A stretch of 64,000 bases of DNA from Pestalotiopsis fici W106-1 (GCF_000516985.1 NW_006917099.1:2372685-2436684); one strand, 5' to 3'; positions 9,468 through 22,083 are shown, counted from the first letter of the stretch. The notes: a model not told the origin generated them from the letters alone. A program made the numbers and translations.

Positions 9468-12344
9468 CCACGCGTCTTGTCGAGATACTTTTCAAACTCG
9501 GCTCCAATCCGGATAACGTGCCTCAGGTGGTGATATTTGAGCTGCTGTTTCCGAAACAAGGCCAGCTCGCTCGCTGTGGAAATGGCATTGCGAATCTCGC
9601 GTCCATTCAAATCGAATTCAGCCAAGTCATCCAGGTGATCGTCGAGGTCATCATAATTGACATCTTGGTCTTGTACCTCGCGCAATGTCTTGAAAAAGTT
9701 GCGCCACACCTTTTTGCGCTCCGCGCGCGAGAGAGTGTTGTAATGCAGGGCCAGTTTGATGCGCGATCGAAAGGCTTCGTCAAACGTTCCCACGCGATTC
9801 GACGTCAAGATCAAGATGCCGTCGTAGTATTCGAGGACGCGAAGAAAGACAGAAACTAGGGCGTTGCGTTGCAGGTCCGCAAGACTGCGCTCCTCGAGAA
9901 AGACATCGGCTTCGTCGAGCAGGATGACACAGCCCCAGATCTTTCCTATGTACAGTACCGACTCGAGATAGGCCTCGACTCCTTCTGCGTCAGTGCCAAT
10001 ATCGCCACAAGTTACGCGATAGAGAGGCCGTTTGACGAGCTCAGCTACAGACTCTGCTGTCAACGTCTTGCCCGTGCCTGGCGGGCCATGAAGAAGGACG
10101 AGGAGGCCGTTTCCTTTGCCCTCAATCATGTCGGCAGATCGTTTGCTGGACATGTGGACTTCGATCAAAGCTTGGATCAATTCTTTGGACTCATCTCCCA
10201 GTACAAGACGCTTGAATGCATCTTCATTCCACTTAATCAAGCTCACGCGATCAATGAGTAGCCGTCCTAGAGAAGATTGTGTCAGCTTCAAGACACTCCC
10301 CACGGGGAAGGGCCAAAACATACTCCACTTTTTATCTTGGATGGCGAAACCGTCAATGTAGACGGGAAACAGGTACTCCAATCCTCGGCCAGGTGGCTCG
10401 TCCTTGTCCATGTCTTCCTCGCCGATATCATCCCGGGAGTCACCAGAGAACACATCGGCATCCGGGTGGAGTTCGCGGTAAGTTTCATAGTCAATCATGA
10501 ACCTGGGCTTGACCTATCGCACTGGTTAGCAAAAACACTTTTCAGATGTGAGGAGACGCTATCCGTACATCAGGAGCGACGTTCTTGTCCTGTGATTCGT
10601 AGCAGATATACGATCTGCGACGACACATCCAAAACTTCTCGGCTCGAGCCTTGAGGATTTCTTCTGCTCCATCTTCGTCGTACTTCATGGGATATATACT
10701 CAAGTCCTTGATACGCACAATGGGACTACCTTCAGGCCAAACCAGAGCAATGTCTTCCGTTTCGAGGCGAAACTGTCCATCGAACTTCCAGGATGCGACC
10801 TTTAAAGAGATTCCAGACTTGCTGGGAGAGTATTCCACCTTGAGTTCGTTGAGACTGTTTTTAGTCTCCTCGAAAGAAGGGTAGTCCTTTGCAGTTACAC
10901 GACTGCACATGTAGCCGGCGTAATAATTATCATCCTTGGCTACCAAAACCTGTTCAGGGAGGAAGAGTTTGCTCAAATGTGCTTGGGTTATTAGCCCCCT
11001 CTCCATCAAAGAGCTGGCTGCGTCGAACTGAGGTTTCAAGTGCTCATCAATAAAGCCCATCATGAGCTTTGCACAATCGACCTGACTATCGGCTAGAGCT
11101 CCGGCCCCGACCATGCTCGATAGCGTCTCCTTCACCATGTCAAGATAGTGATACAGCAAGAGGTATGGCTCCTGCATCTTATCTGAGCTCCACCAATGCT
11201 TTTGCGAACCCTCCGGTATTGCAGAACTCAAGACTGCCATGGCTGTCTTCATCTCATCAGAAGCCAGAACAATTTCTTCCCGCACGCATCGCGGTGGGGG
11301 CAAGTCCACTTCAGGCGATAAAGATGATCCAAACAGCACTGCGTTGGGCACGGATGAAACATATTCTTGACAGTGATAGTCCTTGTACAGGATGAATGCA
11401 ATGTTTTCGTGTCTCTTGAGATAGTCTTGAATGTCGGGTATTGGACATTTCCCTTTCGGATCAAGCGTACCAGCATATCGGGAGCTCTTGCGGTAAGAAA
11501 ATGGATCGTAATAGCCGGAAACAGTACGCTTTTCGTTTAGGTCAATCACAGGTCTGTCGAGGTAAAGGCTGATGTTTTCGTGATGCTCATGTGCAGAACG
11601 CCACGAACGCTCAGTACAATACACACGGTGGATTGTGATCCATCTGGGTTCATGTTCACCATCTTTTGCATTTTCTCCTTCTTTGGCGGGTTCGTTGTCT
11701 CGGCCACTTGCTTCGTTGCTCTTTGGCTCTGCCTCGTTGCTTTCTGACTCTGCATCGTTGCTTTCAGACCCCGCATCGCTGCTCTCGTCCTCGCTGGTTT
11801 CGTCCGCTTGACCTGCCTCCAGTGTCTGGGAAGCCTCGCCTTCGAAGCCTGCTTTAACTTCCTCCAAGTCTTCCCCATGATTCTCTTCCGAGCCGTATTG
11901 AAGCTTTTCAAAATCGTCTGTTATTGCAGATGTTTTCAAGTATTCAATCTCGTACAAAAGCTTCTGTCTGACATCAAGAAGCCTTGTGTAGAGCTTTGAC
12001 TCGCTATTGTCAACAAATCGAGTGATGCCAGCCCAGAATTGAGATTGTGCATCGCGCGAGCCTGTCTTTTGCGGCGGCTTTGTTGATGACTTGATGACGG
12101 CCGTGTCGAAGAGAAAGCTAGGATGCTTTGATACCAAGTCGCCATTCGTGTCGCTGTCCTCTTCGGCTATTTCCTTGACGGGAAGATTCACACGCCGTTG
12201 AAGCAAGTGTTGATGCTCATCGAACAAGCTCCTGAGCTCTTTTTGCAAGTTTGAATAGAAGCTTGGGTTTTTAGAAGCACGGATTATCTCATCGTCTTCA
12301 AGTGGGGTCCGGAAAAGCCTGCTCGGGTGGAAATATTCATCCAT
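9422..12344 (-). CDS. Fungal AAA+ ATPase with long N-terminal region
   Basis: Two exons, 12344-10569 and 10513-9422, with a 55-nt intron and phase-0 join, giving 955 residues. The first 590 residues form the fungal-specific N-terminal region, with an acidic Glu/Ser/Asn-rich tract around residues 165-220. The AAA core in exon 2 has Walker A GPPGTGKT at about 735-742 and Walker B VILLDEAD at about 790. A sensor-1 segment ILTSNRVGTFD and an arginine pair in FRSRI follow. The family is abundant in filamentous ascomycetes and is usually annotated only as AAA-type ATPase. Substrate and location are unknown. The start ATG lies 80 bp downstream of the stop codon of the UBA gene on the same strand. 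The 3' end was partly duplicated to 4971-5046. Confidence 0.9.
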
Positions 12345-12424
12345 TGAGACGACGAGTAGTTATGCGTAGGCCGGCTTGGCTCAGAGGAAAGTAGGGTGTA
12401 CTTCTGATCTGTACAAGGGAAATT

Positions 12425-12880
12425 TTACACCGATATACTCATAATCGCATTCACAATATCGCCATCATTCTGTTCAAGTGCTTCGATGGCTGCGTTTCTT
12501 GAGACGCCTGCTTGGTCCATAACCAGTTCTACGTCCTTGTCTGGGATCTCGATCTTTGGTTTGTCCGGCACGTTGAGAATGGAGGAAAGACTATTTTTGG
12601 CGATCGAGTTCGAGCTACTCGCACCCTACGCAACTGGATCAGTAGAATGTTCGACCATGGGTAGGTCACCAGAAGTGTAAATAGATATTACCTTGTCGCG
12701 TTTGCCGATACCTTTTTCGAAGCGACCTCCCTTCAGCTGCGTGGTTTTAGGGCGTCGCTCTAGAGCAGTGAGTAAAAGCTGATGTTGCTTTTCAGTGTTG
12801 GTCCGGTCTTGAGAGATGGTGGACTTGATGTTGAAGCTTGGCTTATCTTTGATCTTTAGTATATTACTGAGATCGGACAT
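12425..12880 (-). CDS. Small protein with NAC-alpha/HYPK-type UBA domain
   Basis: Two exons, 12880-12692 and 12625-12425, with a 66-nt intron and phase-0 join, giving 129 residues. The last 40 or so residues ([19 protein letters not shown], then [11 protein letters not shown]) match the UBA-like fold at the C-terminus of nascent-polypeptide-associated complex alpha and HYPK. The N-terminal half is basic and shows neither a NAC beta-barrel nor the HYPK helix, so it is not an ordinary NAC alpha subunit. By family it may act at ribosomes, with N-terminal acetyltransferase, or in ubiquitin binding. Which of these applies is open. It lies in tandem directly upstream of the AAA ATPase gene. Confidence 0.7.
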
Positions 12881-13554
12881 GTCTTTACGTAGAAAGATGT
12901 AGATAGGCCAAATAGCATTGCAGACACAGCGACTTGGCTCAGTTGTAGAATATGTGCAGCAACTTCTGATTCAGCCCGCTGCATTGGCGCTTTGAACATG
13001 CTTTATGGGTGTCGACAAAATGTCCTCATGTGCCACCACATTATTCTAGGTCGGCCAGACAAACGCGGCTAGAACTCATTCGTCGCCAAATTACATCATG
13101 CAAGCTGATTCAAGCTGAAAGCTAGGTGTGGCTATGCGAAAACTGTACCCAAAGCCATTGGCTTGCTGCAAGTACTAAAGCGCCATTCAGGTTTCAGCTA
13201 CACTGCCTCAGTGTGCTACCCATGTCGATTGGAAAGGCGTGTCTCAAATGAGGTATTTGCACGCATTTGACTGCTTTCACCAGGCCATTATGATGGCGTA
13301 CAATTGGTTCAACGCGTAGGTTTGCCTTGGAGTGCGCCTCGCGTGCGCCCGCTTATCTCTCCATGAACTTCTCACCGAAAACCAAAGGCGGTAGTGCCCG
13401 GATTTCTTCATGCCAGGTATGCGCCACACAATGATAGAATCTCTTGGGATACTTCAACAAAGCATACCTTTGTGGAGAAATGTTGAGAACATTGATTATT
13501 CAATTGATAGGTAGATTGATTTGATTCGTGGCAGAAATCCTGGAATCTTCAGTG
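12881..13554. promoter_or_regulatory. Divergent promoter interval (UBA gene / DUF7708 gene)
   Basis: Non-coding 674 bp between two divergently transcribed genes, so it should hold both promoters. I recognise no specific factor-binding motif. Confidence 0.4.
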
Positions 13555-15345
13555 ATGCCTGTCCAATTGAGTCCTCCACCAGCCAAAGCTGGCAATACCG
13601 ACTGGTACAACCCAACGACGGGGACTGGGTGAGTCTCGACACAGCTTGCTAATCGCGGGCGTTGGACGTCAAGTCCTCATGCTGAAACTAACGACTCTAT
13701 CCTGTCCAGTACCTTGAGCGTCGCCCAGCAAGCATATCAAGATGCCGTTGATTACTACCGGACAGAGCTCACCCAGAGCCAATTCAAACGAGTGGCCGTC
13801 GGCGTATACGTGTCCATGTTGGACATGCAGGAATCTGTAACTCAGGCACAAGATGTCTACAATGGAACACACAAGTCCAAGAAGAAGATGCAAAAATGGC
13901 TTCAGAGATTCTCGTCACAAATCATGTTCTATGGACAGGTCCTTGACGTCCTTGTACAGCATCATCCAGAATATGTTTCACTTGTGTGGGGATCAATGAA
14001 GTTCATTTTTGTGGTAAGCCACATGGAATGCGTATATTTACTTTCAGCTTCATTCTTACAAACATCCAGGGAGTCCTGAATCACGGAGAGCTGCTGCTAC
14101 AATATGCCAAGATGCTTACTGAGATCGGACAACTTCTGCCCCGGACCGAGTTAAACGCGACGCTTTACCCAACATTACGCCTGAGAGAAGCTATATCATT
14201 ACTTTACGCACAAATCATCAAGTTTCTCCAGGATGCCTCCAAATGGTATCTGAGAAGCCCGGCCGGACGTGCCCTTTCATCAATTTGTAGTCCATTTGAA
14301 GTACGCCTCAAGGAAACCCTAGAGAAGATCAACGAGTGCTCTAGACATGTTGATCAAATTGCAAGCGCAGCTGCGAGGGCTGAGCTCAGAGATGTCCACA
14401 TCAAGATAGATCAACTTATGAATCTCACAGCAAGTAAGTTATTTTGTGTAGACAAGGGTGAACATGTCCACCCCGGCTCATATGCTCGCAGATCTCCACA
14501 TCATGTCCTCGAGAATACAGCCAGAGTTTGCAGAGATCAAAGGCCAGCTATGGGATCTGCAGCTCGCCCGATTCCTGAAAAGCATATCACCTTATTTCAA
14601 TTCTGACCAGAACGCCAGACTCATCATCAAAATTTCCCGGAAGCGCATTTATATGCAGATGGATGATAGGGTGCTACGCAAGATTTGCGCAGCCCTGACC
14701 ATGTGGTCCTCAGTCGCGGGTGCCACCATGTTGATCCTCAGATCCGGACCACGAGCAGAAGCCATCACACACGGAATGGCTGCTTCAATTATCAACATCA
14801 TTCGGGCCACAAACGTTCCCGTGGCTTGCTTCTTTTCTCCGAGGAAGTTGCAAGGTACACTAAAGGTTACAGATATTCTAAAAGCCGTCGTCGCGCAAGC
14901 ATTCACGTACTGCTCAAACGGCTCAAGCCTGGGTCGAGCACAAATCAGCACGAGCAACTTGTGTCATGGAAACTCGCAGGATGAGTGGTTCGCTCTTCTC
15001 CAGCTCATTGTCGCACGTGTCCAGAAATTATTCCTCGTTATTGAGGCCGAACCGCTGTTTTGCTCGTTTGACAAAGAAGAGGCAGCTCCGTTCTTGCGGA
15101 TGTTATCCAAATTGATCGATACGGCCAACACTCAAGGAAACCATCTCAAGATCCTTGTCTTTACTTATCGTCTTGGGCGCGATCAGCTACCAGATTGGAA
15201 AGGAGCTCCAGGTTTTATGAATTTTCACATCTCGGAACCATCGCCAAGCCCAGCGACGAGGAAGAGTATCTCTGCGCAAAAGTCGCGCGGCTCAAATTTG
15301 CGATTGAGAAAGGCTTTGCCATTGGCGAGGCCGATTAGTATTTAG
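13555..15345 (+). CDS. Stand-alone DUF7708-type protein (N-terminal domain of fungal NLR-like proteins)
   Basis: Four exons, 13555-13628, 13710-14013, 14070-14433 and 14492-15345. All joins keep phase, giving 531 residues. The N-terminal helical part (blocks near FKRVAVGVYVSMLDMQESV, VLDVLVQHHPEYVSLVWGSMKF and LTEIGQLLPRTEL) is the DUF7708 pattern. It normally precedes NACHT or ankyrin domains in fungal STAND/NLR-like proteins. No P-loop or repeat domain follows here. The second half has a helical segment with a DEWFALLQLIVARVQKLFLVIE core and then ends. The last 40 residues read Ser/Arg-rich, while an overlapping frame looks more protein-like, so the C-terminus may be misread or frameshifted. 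It may be a truncated relative of allorecognition or immunity proteins. Confidence 0.75.
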
Positions 15346-15724
15346 CAGTCATAGTTTTGCTTTATGGGCGCCTTCTAGGCTCAACCAAATTAATATGAAG
15401 TCATACAGCAGCCAGTAAACCATTCAGATATACGATGACGAGTCTTGAGCCGAATGGCAACAAATGAGATTGAGCGAATCTTTGCCTTCTATAAGCACTG
15501 TAACCTTGGTGCCCGTAGCGTCCCGTAACAGTGCTTTCGTATCTGGTAGGATCAGCGGGATTACCGGGATTAAGCTGCCCACTCGTCCGCCCGCCGCCTG
15601 CCGCCTGATCTCCACTTTGGGGCGGGCCATTGACCATCTTACAGTGGGCAATGATGGACTTCTCAACTTACCTCAGCAGCTAGTACAACATCAATCATTG
15701 CTGCATTGAAATGTGCTCGCCAAC
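15346..15724. other. Intergenic interval upstream of the transcription-factor-domain gene
   Basis: 379 bp without a supported gene. It is the presumed promoter of the gene starting at 15725. Confidence 0.4.
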
Positions 15725-17323
15725 ATGTCTTTTCAGTTCGTCGACAATGCTGCAATTGATGACAAGACCAGAAAATTGATACGCAGTCACGCTGCCAAGG
15801 GCAAGAGTGCTGGCAAAGGACGTGCCCGAAGAAGACCGCACCAAACCCCAGAGCAGCCAACGCGCGACTCGAGGGATGCCAACACCCAGCTGGAATGTGT
15901 AGACACGTCTCAGGATGAAAATCTTACCCTCGAGCGACCTTGGTACGATGGTGTTTCCCTATTGGGCGTGTCTTTTCAGATGAGCTCTAGAACCAAGAAT
16001 CAATTCAGTCGAGGTGACGACTCCCGTTCCCGATCAATCTGCTACTGTAAATTCTGATGGGGTGGCGTCTCTAGTGCTCACATTCATATGCCCTACCGTG
16101 TACCCAGACACTCTTCAAAGCGCAATTCATTTAGACTCTACATCTTCAATGTGGTTTCAATTCATCTTTCTTGATGAAGCCTGTCAGTATTTGCTGTCTA
16201 CAAAGCTACCTTGGATTGGCATTCTGATGAACACCAGATTTCCACTGTGTCGTGGCCATGTTCAATGCTGCCTTTAGCTCCATGATAATTGGAGATGATG
16301 ATACGGCAGAAGCTATGCGTCATCTCAGTCGCACATTTCAATTGGTCAACAAGAAGTTATCCGGGAGCGAGGCTACTGCAGATACAACTTTTGCTTCTAT
16401 AGTGGCAATGACTCAGTATGAGCGATTGAAAGGAAATTACAAAAAGGGTCTGATACATTTGGATGGCCTCGAGCGCTTGACCAACATGCGCGGTGGCATC
16501 GGTCAACTTTCTCAAAGACAGCCCGCCTTGGCCAAGAAGATCTTCAGGTAAGCTGGACAGAGCTGAACCGCCATGTTACCGCCGCGTTCAACACTGCTGA
16601 TGATTACTTGCCAGGGCTGATTTGGAATTTGCTCTTCACCTTGGCACGCCGACGCGGTTTCATTATACACTATTGCGAAATGAGCGCGTCGAGCTTTTAC
16701 TGGACATGTCCACGGCGCAAGAAACAGCGCAAAATTCTAGGATTTCACCATTCGACCGTGTGCTCCCCGACCTGCAGGAAGTTCTTCAGTACATTCAAAC
16801 ATTCGCAACACTCATTAATACACATACCCACAGTCCTGCCATGATAGATGGAAACGCATTCCACGATGTACTCAATTTTCTCGGATACCGGCTTATTGCT
16901 ATCAATACTCTTGGCTCCCCACCTTTGCAAGATGACATGAGCAACGTGCTGCTTTTGGGCCTGTATTGTTTTGTCATAACCTTTCTGGCTGGTCTGAACC
17001 GGAAAATCCCACCTCTGCCGCTTCTCGGTGAAAGAATCAAGACGGCTGCAGACAAGCATCATAGTTCCTCAGTCAACTGTCATGAGGTACTCATTTGGAC
17101 TCTACTCATAAGTCGGACAGCGGTTTTGTGTCCAGCAGACGATACTTGGATACTGCCAAAGGTACACGAGAGCATTCAATTCCTAGGCATACGTGACTCT
17201 AATGAACTACAAACTCGACTCTCGAAACTTCCCTGGATTGGAGTCCTGCACGATACCATTTGCAAGCGACTTTATACAACAGTATCACAACGATTTCTCA
17301 TGCCTCCTCTCTTGGGTATATAA
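15725..17323 (+). CDS. Fungal transcription-factor-domain protein without zinc cluster
   Basis: Four exons, 15725-15950, 16009-16182, 16238-16547 and 16615-17323, with phases consistent through all joins, giving 472 residues. It opens with SFQFVDNAA followed by a basic stretch (KIRSHA-like, then GRARRRP). This start is shared by many ascomycete proteins carrying the fungal-specific transcription factor domain but no Zn2Cys6 cluster. The body has the helical pattern of that domain (FHCVVAMFNAAF, MTQYERLKG, HLDGLERLTNMRGG). No DNA-binding zinc motif is visible, so direct DNA binding is uncertain. Its stop lies 8 bp from the stop of the convergent dehydrogenase gene, and it may regulate that gene group. 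Confidence 0.75.
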
Positions 17324-17331
17324 AACTCCAC

Positions 17332-18458
17332 TCAATGACTGCCTTCAAGTCGTTGAATGCACCCAGGCTCAATTTTTTCGAGTTCTTGCGCAATATCATC
17401 CCACACACGCTGTTGAGTCTTGCGACCTTTTGCGTCTGTGATCCAATCTGGGACGCGGTCACTCGAATCATTGTCAGCAGAGTTGCCATACAGAAGGGAA
17501 TCCTCAAGTACTACTCACTCTTCAATTTCGCAATTCCCGACATAGCAACCGTGGCTCTCCTTTGCAGCAACTGCTCCATAAAGCAGGTTTCGGCTCCCTT
17601 GTTCGGCTGTTCTCCCCAGGAGATTCTTTGCCATGTTGATCTGCAGTCTTTGGACGATCCCAACGTGTCTACTGAGGCCAGTCTTGCACAATCCTGGGTT
17701 GACATAGTTGATGACGACTCTTCGTTGTTCCACTGGAAGCAGAGAGGCCAATTGTCGGGCTGCCAGGACTTGGATCAACTTTGTAAAGGGATACCTGCCA
17801 CACACTGTTAGTGCTAGATTGCCCTTTGCAGTTTCGCATAGACATACCTGGCGCTCATGTCGGCCAGCTTCTCGTCGTCCATCTTGCGCAAGGGATCACT
17901 TTGAACCTTGCTCAGCTCTGTTCTCGCATTGGCCATGAAGGCCGTTTCGCTTGAAATAATGACCAGGTGTGGCAGTATATTGAATTTTTTGGCGGCATCT
18001 TCCAACTTGGGGAACAGCAGCACTGCTAGGAGGAACGTGTTCAGCACGTTAATCACCACGCTCTCCTCGTGGCCCTCGATACTTTTGTACGCGTTATAGG
18101 CGACACCAGCGTTTTCAATCACTGCATCGATGCGATCGAGTTCTTGAATGGCACGCTTGGAAAAGGCCTTGACGGATGCGCAGCTCGACAAGTCGAGTGG
18201 CCATACCTCGACGATGCCCCGAGTCTTGCTAGTCTTTTCAATGTCGACCTTTGCTTCCTCCCCGCTCTTCATGTTGCGTACACCAAGAACGACTTTCTTG
18301 GCACCTACGCCTGCCAAATGCCGAGCTGCTTCGAGTCCGAGACCAGTATTGGCACCGGTTACGATATACGTACCTCCGGAGCATGTTTCGGTGGATACGG
18401 CCAGGGGGAGATGCAACCACTGTTCTCGGACGAATTGGGTAAAAGAGACGGCTGACAT
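17332..18458 (-). CDS. Short-chain dehydrogenase/reductase
   Basis: Three exons, 18458-17848, 17794-17519 and 17461-17332, with introns of 53 and 57 nt, giving 338 residues. Classical SDR layout: the cofactor motif TGANTGLG is at residues 34-41 and fits NADP(H) or NAD(H). The NNAG-equivalent is ENAG. The catalytic Ser is in VIISSE and the Tyr/Lys pair is in YPFTK at about 205-209. The start was taken at MSAVSFTQF rather than the in-frame upstream codons, which would add an Ile/Phe-rich leader. It belongs with fungal retinol-dehydrogenase-like SDRs often found in tailoring clusters; the substrate is unknown. It converges on the transcription-factor-domain gene, and their 3' UTRs must overlap. 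Confidence 0.88.
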
Positions 18459-19872
18459 TATGATAATGATTCGAAACTCTTTGTTGATGAATATGAAATT
18501 GTACAAAATTTGCCATGATACTTTGTCTCGTGAACAACAGTGGTATTGCTTCCTGTCCTTTTATATACCCTCTGAAACGTGGCTACTCTACTCAAGCTCC
18601 ATAATCACAATCTCCGTATTAATTTCCTCATTGATTTCGTCTTAATCCCATGTTTGAACGGCCTGTGCAAAACAAACTCCGAGACTGTTGGCTATTGAGT
18701 GTATAATGCTACAAATGTCCAGCGTGAACAGAGTCGTTGGCAAAAGCGTTTGCCTTTTCCGGTAACGCGTGACGTTGAAAGTGTATTCCGGTCCTGGTAT
18801 AGTGCCGCGACTGGCGGCTCTAGCCTGCTAACTCCGTTCGAATCGCCATGTCGGAGCAAGTAGGAGGTAGATATCGCAGGTATAACAGCCCACCAAACTG
18901 AGAAGATCGGAGATGAAGTTTGAATTGCGTTGCCACGACTTGGCGGCCAAGAGAGAGCGACCATTTTACGAAATTGTGATTTCCCCTGTGATTAATGTAT
19001 TTCTTGCATGTTCGGCCAGGCCCCACATCATCAGAGACAGATTGCGTCTATAACCTACCTAAGGTTAGTACCATTGTACGAACGACAGAGGGCCGATTCT
19101 GGAACGTCCTTGATTGATTTTGTCTCTGGACCAAGAAAACCCAAGTCAACACCTGCTTGAATGACTATACAAGAGTAAGGGGGTATCATGAACACACAGT
19201 GGAAGACATTCAAATAAAACCATCCCTATATTCTTGCTTGCAAAGATTGCGCTCCAATTCTACCCCAATGTACTCCAACAATCTTGGCAAAACCCAAGGA
19301 CTCGGTTCAGACTTGAAACCCGTTTTATTTGTCAGAATACAAAGTTCCATCACTTGTTCGATTATATATCAACATTGTAGAAATGCCCTAATTGTAGGCC
19401 TTGGACACCGCCTTGACATGGAGCCGATGAGCAAGTCTGCTAATGATTTAGCCTAAAAGCCAAACCAAGTAGTACCTAGCATTTTCCCCCAAAATCTGGC
19501 TGGCAGAGCAGGGGAATTGTCAATTGCAGCGGGAATGCGGGGCGACGATACGACTTTACTTCTCCAAATGCACCATTGTCCCTGCATCCAAGCTGCCCTA
19601 GCGATATGAATGTCTGCGACTCTGGGGCTCGGGAAAATTTTCTGTATTGATCCGATTGGAGGAATCGCTCGGTACAAGGGAAGTTATACTCAATGATGCC
19701 GTCAAGCAATAGCGGTGGGTTCGCAGGCGGCTCGCTCGCCAGTCCATCCGTAGATTCGGTGCAACGGACCAAGCCAGTAATGGGGAGGCAGGATTCAGAT
19801 CTCTTTAAAGGGCGACTCTTCTTGGCTTTGGCCAAAGAGTTGTCTGTCGCATTCTGACGGCCAGGAATTGAA
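18459..19872. promoter_or_regulatory. Divergent intergenic interval (SDR / carboxylesterase)
   Basis: 1.4 kb between divergently transcribed genes, with no supported ORF. It should hold both promoters. No motif can be named with confidence. Confidence 0.4.
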
Positions 19873-22083
19873 ATGGTATTCATCCGTCGTTCCTTTGCCA
19901 TGTTGCAAACACTGTGGCTCGCCATACTGGCGGTGAGTGTCGGAGCGATTCCTCCCTCCCCAGACAGTCTGAGTACGGGCATCACCATTATCGCCGACAA
20001 TGACTTGCAAGGTGAGTTTGGGTTTTTCGGGATAATGGGACCACTGATTAATGCTTCCAAGGTGTCGATAGTCCGACTGCCAATTCCAGTATAATTGTGC
20101 TCTCGGCCCGGCCATACAGTGACGCACTCGTGGCTTGCAAGGCCTTGGGCGAGCAGCTGTGGTCGCCAGAACTAGGAAGCACGAGTATACAACACAATCT
20201 TGATTATCTAAGATACAAGGATAATGCGCTCGGGTCGTCCCAGTTCTGGATTGCTTCGAAAGGAGTGGGGAGCAGAGCGATTGACCGCACTGGCCGCGTC
20301 TCCTGGCCGGCAATCGCTTCCCGACTTCCAGTCATTTGCACGCAGACTGCACCCTTCTCGAACGAGTCTTTCAAGGATACAAGCGAGCAGTGGCAAGTCA
20401 CCGTTAGGTCCAATGGCGAATATCTGACTGGGTATATGCAAACCCCCCTCTCCTCAGTGTCGTCGACAAGTTTTCACTAATGCAGTTGGTACAGTTTCCG
20501 TGACCGCTACAGCTTCCGCTTTCTTGGTGTTCGTTATGCACCGCAACCCGAGCGCTTTACATACTCTACACCGTATGTCGGAAACGGCAGTCAGGTCTCG
20601 GCTCTAGAGTATGGCTCGCAATGTGTTCAAGGCGGCAACGTGGGCTCGGAGGATTGCCTCTTCCTAAATATATGGACCAATTATCTACCCAGCACCAATT
20701 CGACAATCAAGGACCTCCGACCGGTAATGGTACGTAGTTAAAAGTCCTCAAACAGTGTTGGAGTAACCCAAGCACTGACTGTCGTAGGTTTGGATCCACG
20801 GAGGGGCTTTTACTGGAGGTACTGGAAATGATCCAACTGCAGACGGAGGCAACCTGGCATCTCGTGGCGACGTGGTGGCTGTCGACATCAACTACCGACT
20901 AACAACCCTGGGCTTTCTCGCCCTCGACGATGGTGTGACCAATGGAAACTTTGGACTCGCTGACCAGATTAATGCACTGGATTGGATTCGTAAAAACATT
21001 AAAGATTTCGGAGGCGATCCCGACAAGATCACCATCTTTGGTCAGTCGGCCGGAGCCGGAAGTGTTCGCGCACTTCTCGCTTCTCCGAAGTCCGTTGGCA
21101 AGTTTGCCGGTGCCATTCCCATGAGTAACCTAGGCGGCATCCAATATGGAACGACCTATTCCAAGTACTATACAATCGAAGAGGAGATGCAAGTTGCCGG
21201 AAACGCGATTCTGAATGCCACAAACTGCACGAATGCGGCCTCTCGGGTCAACTGCCTGAGAGCATTCTCGGCCTATGACATCGCCAACCTTGGCACATCG
21301 GCTAGGTATCCCGTAGTCGACGGTACATACCTGACCTCTGATGAGCTGCAGCTATACGGAGATCCGCTACCCGCGAAGATCCTCATTGGTATAATGCGTG
21401 ATGACGGCGCTGCCATGATCAGCTATCCAACCACGACGGATGAGGAGACGTACCTCAATACTTCCGGCTTCCCCATTCCTCCTGCCAATTTGTATCCAAT
21501 CCCAACGCTCGAGAATCAAACCCTCGCACTCTACAACATGTCCTCGCGACTCGCGACCGGCGGCATCTTCCGCTGCATCGACCAGGCCACAGTCTACACG
21601 GGCCTTCGCTCGGGGCGTTTCCAGCCCGACGTCTACTACTACGAGTTCAACCGGTCGTACCAGACAACAGGCTGGCCAGGGCTCGACACGTGCGAGCCGC
21701 CCAAGACGGCCTCGCGACCCTATGGCGACACCGATGCCGAGTACTTCAAGTGCCACTCGGGCGAGCTGTACTACGTCTTTGGCAACCTGGCGCGGCAAGG
21801 CTTGCCAATGCGGGACGAGAATGACCTTCCGTTTGAGCAATTCGTCCTCGACTCGTTTTCGTCGTTTGCAAGGACGTTTGATCCAAACCCAGACGCCGGA
21901 TTCCTAGAGGCAAGAGGATATCAAAACACGATTGACGAGTTGGAGGTTGCCGGTCGATGGCTGCCAGCTACCAAGGACAATCTGACCAGACGCACGCTGC
22001 AATGGCCGAGTATCCAGCAATCATTTTCGGAATTGGAGCAGTGCGAGGCGATTGGCTTGGGAATTAATTATTATGAGCAGTAA
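19873..22083 (+). CDS. Secreted carboxylesterase (type B carboxylesterase/lipase family)
   Basis: Four exons, 19873-20011, 20062-20431, 20495-20729 and 20788-22083, with all phases consistent, giving 679 residues. A signal peptide is visible (hydrophobic core LQTLWLAILAVSVGA). Residues of roughly 50-185 form the N-terminal extension found in a subset of fungal esterases (DALVACKALGEQLWSPE). The alpha/beta hydrolase domain follows: FLGVRYA, SEDCLFLNIW, the oxyanion segment WIHGGAF, the nucleophile in FGQSAGAGS (GxSxG), and the presumed His in KCHSGELYYVFG. Many N-glycosylation sequons (NAT, NCT, NQT, NMS, NRS) fit secretion. It probably hydrolyses carboxylic esters outside the cell; the natural substrate is unknown. 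Confidence 0.9.

Noticed and set aside
17260..17811. 184-codon plus-strand ORF
   Set aside because: It is antisense to exons 2 and 3 of the short-chain dehydrogenase, whose motifs and splice phases are convincing.
21367..21840. 157-codon minus-strand ORF
   Set aside because: Shadow of the carboxylesterase coding sequence; the GC-rich codons keep the reverse strand open.
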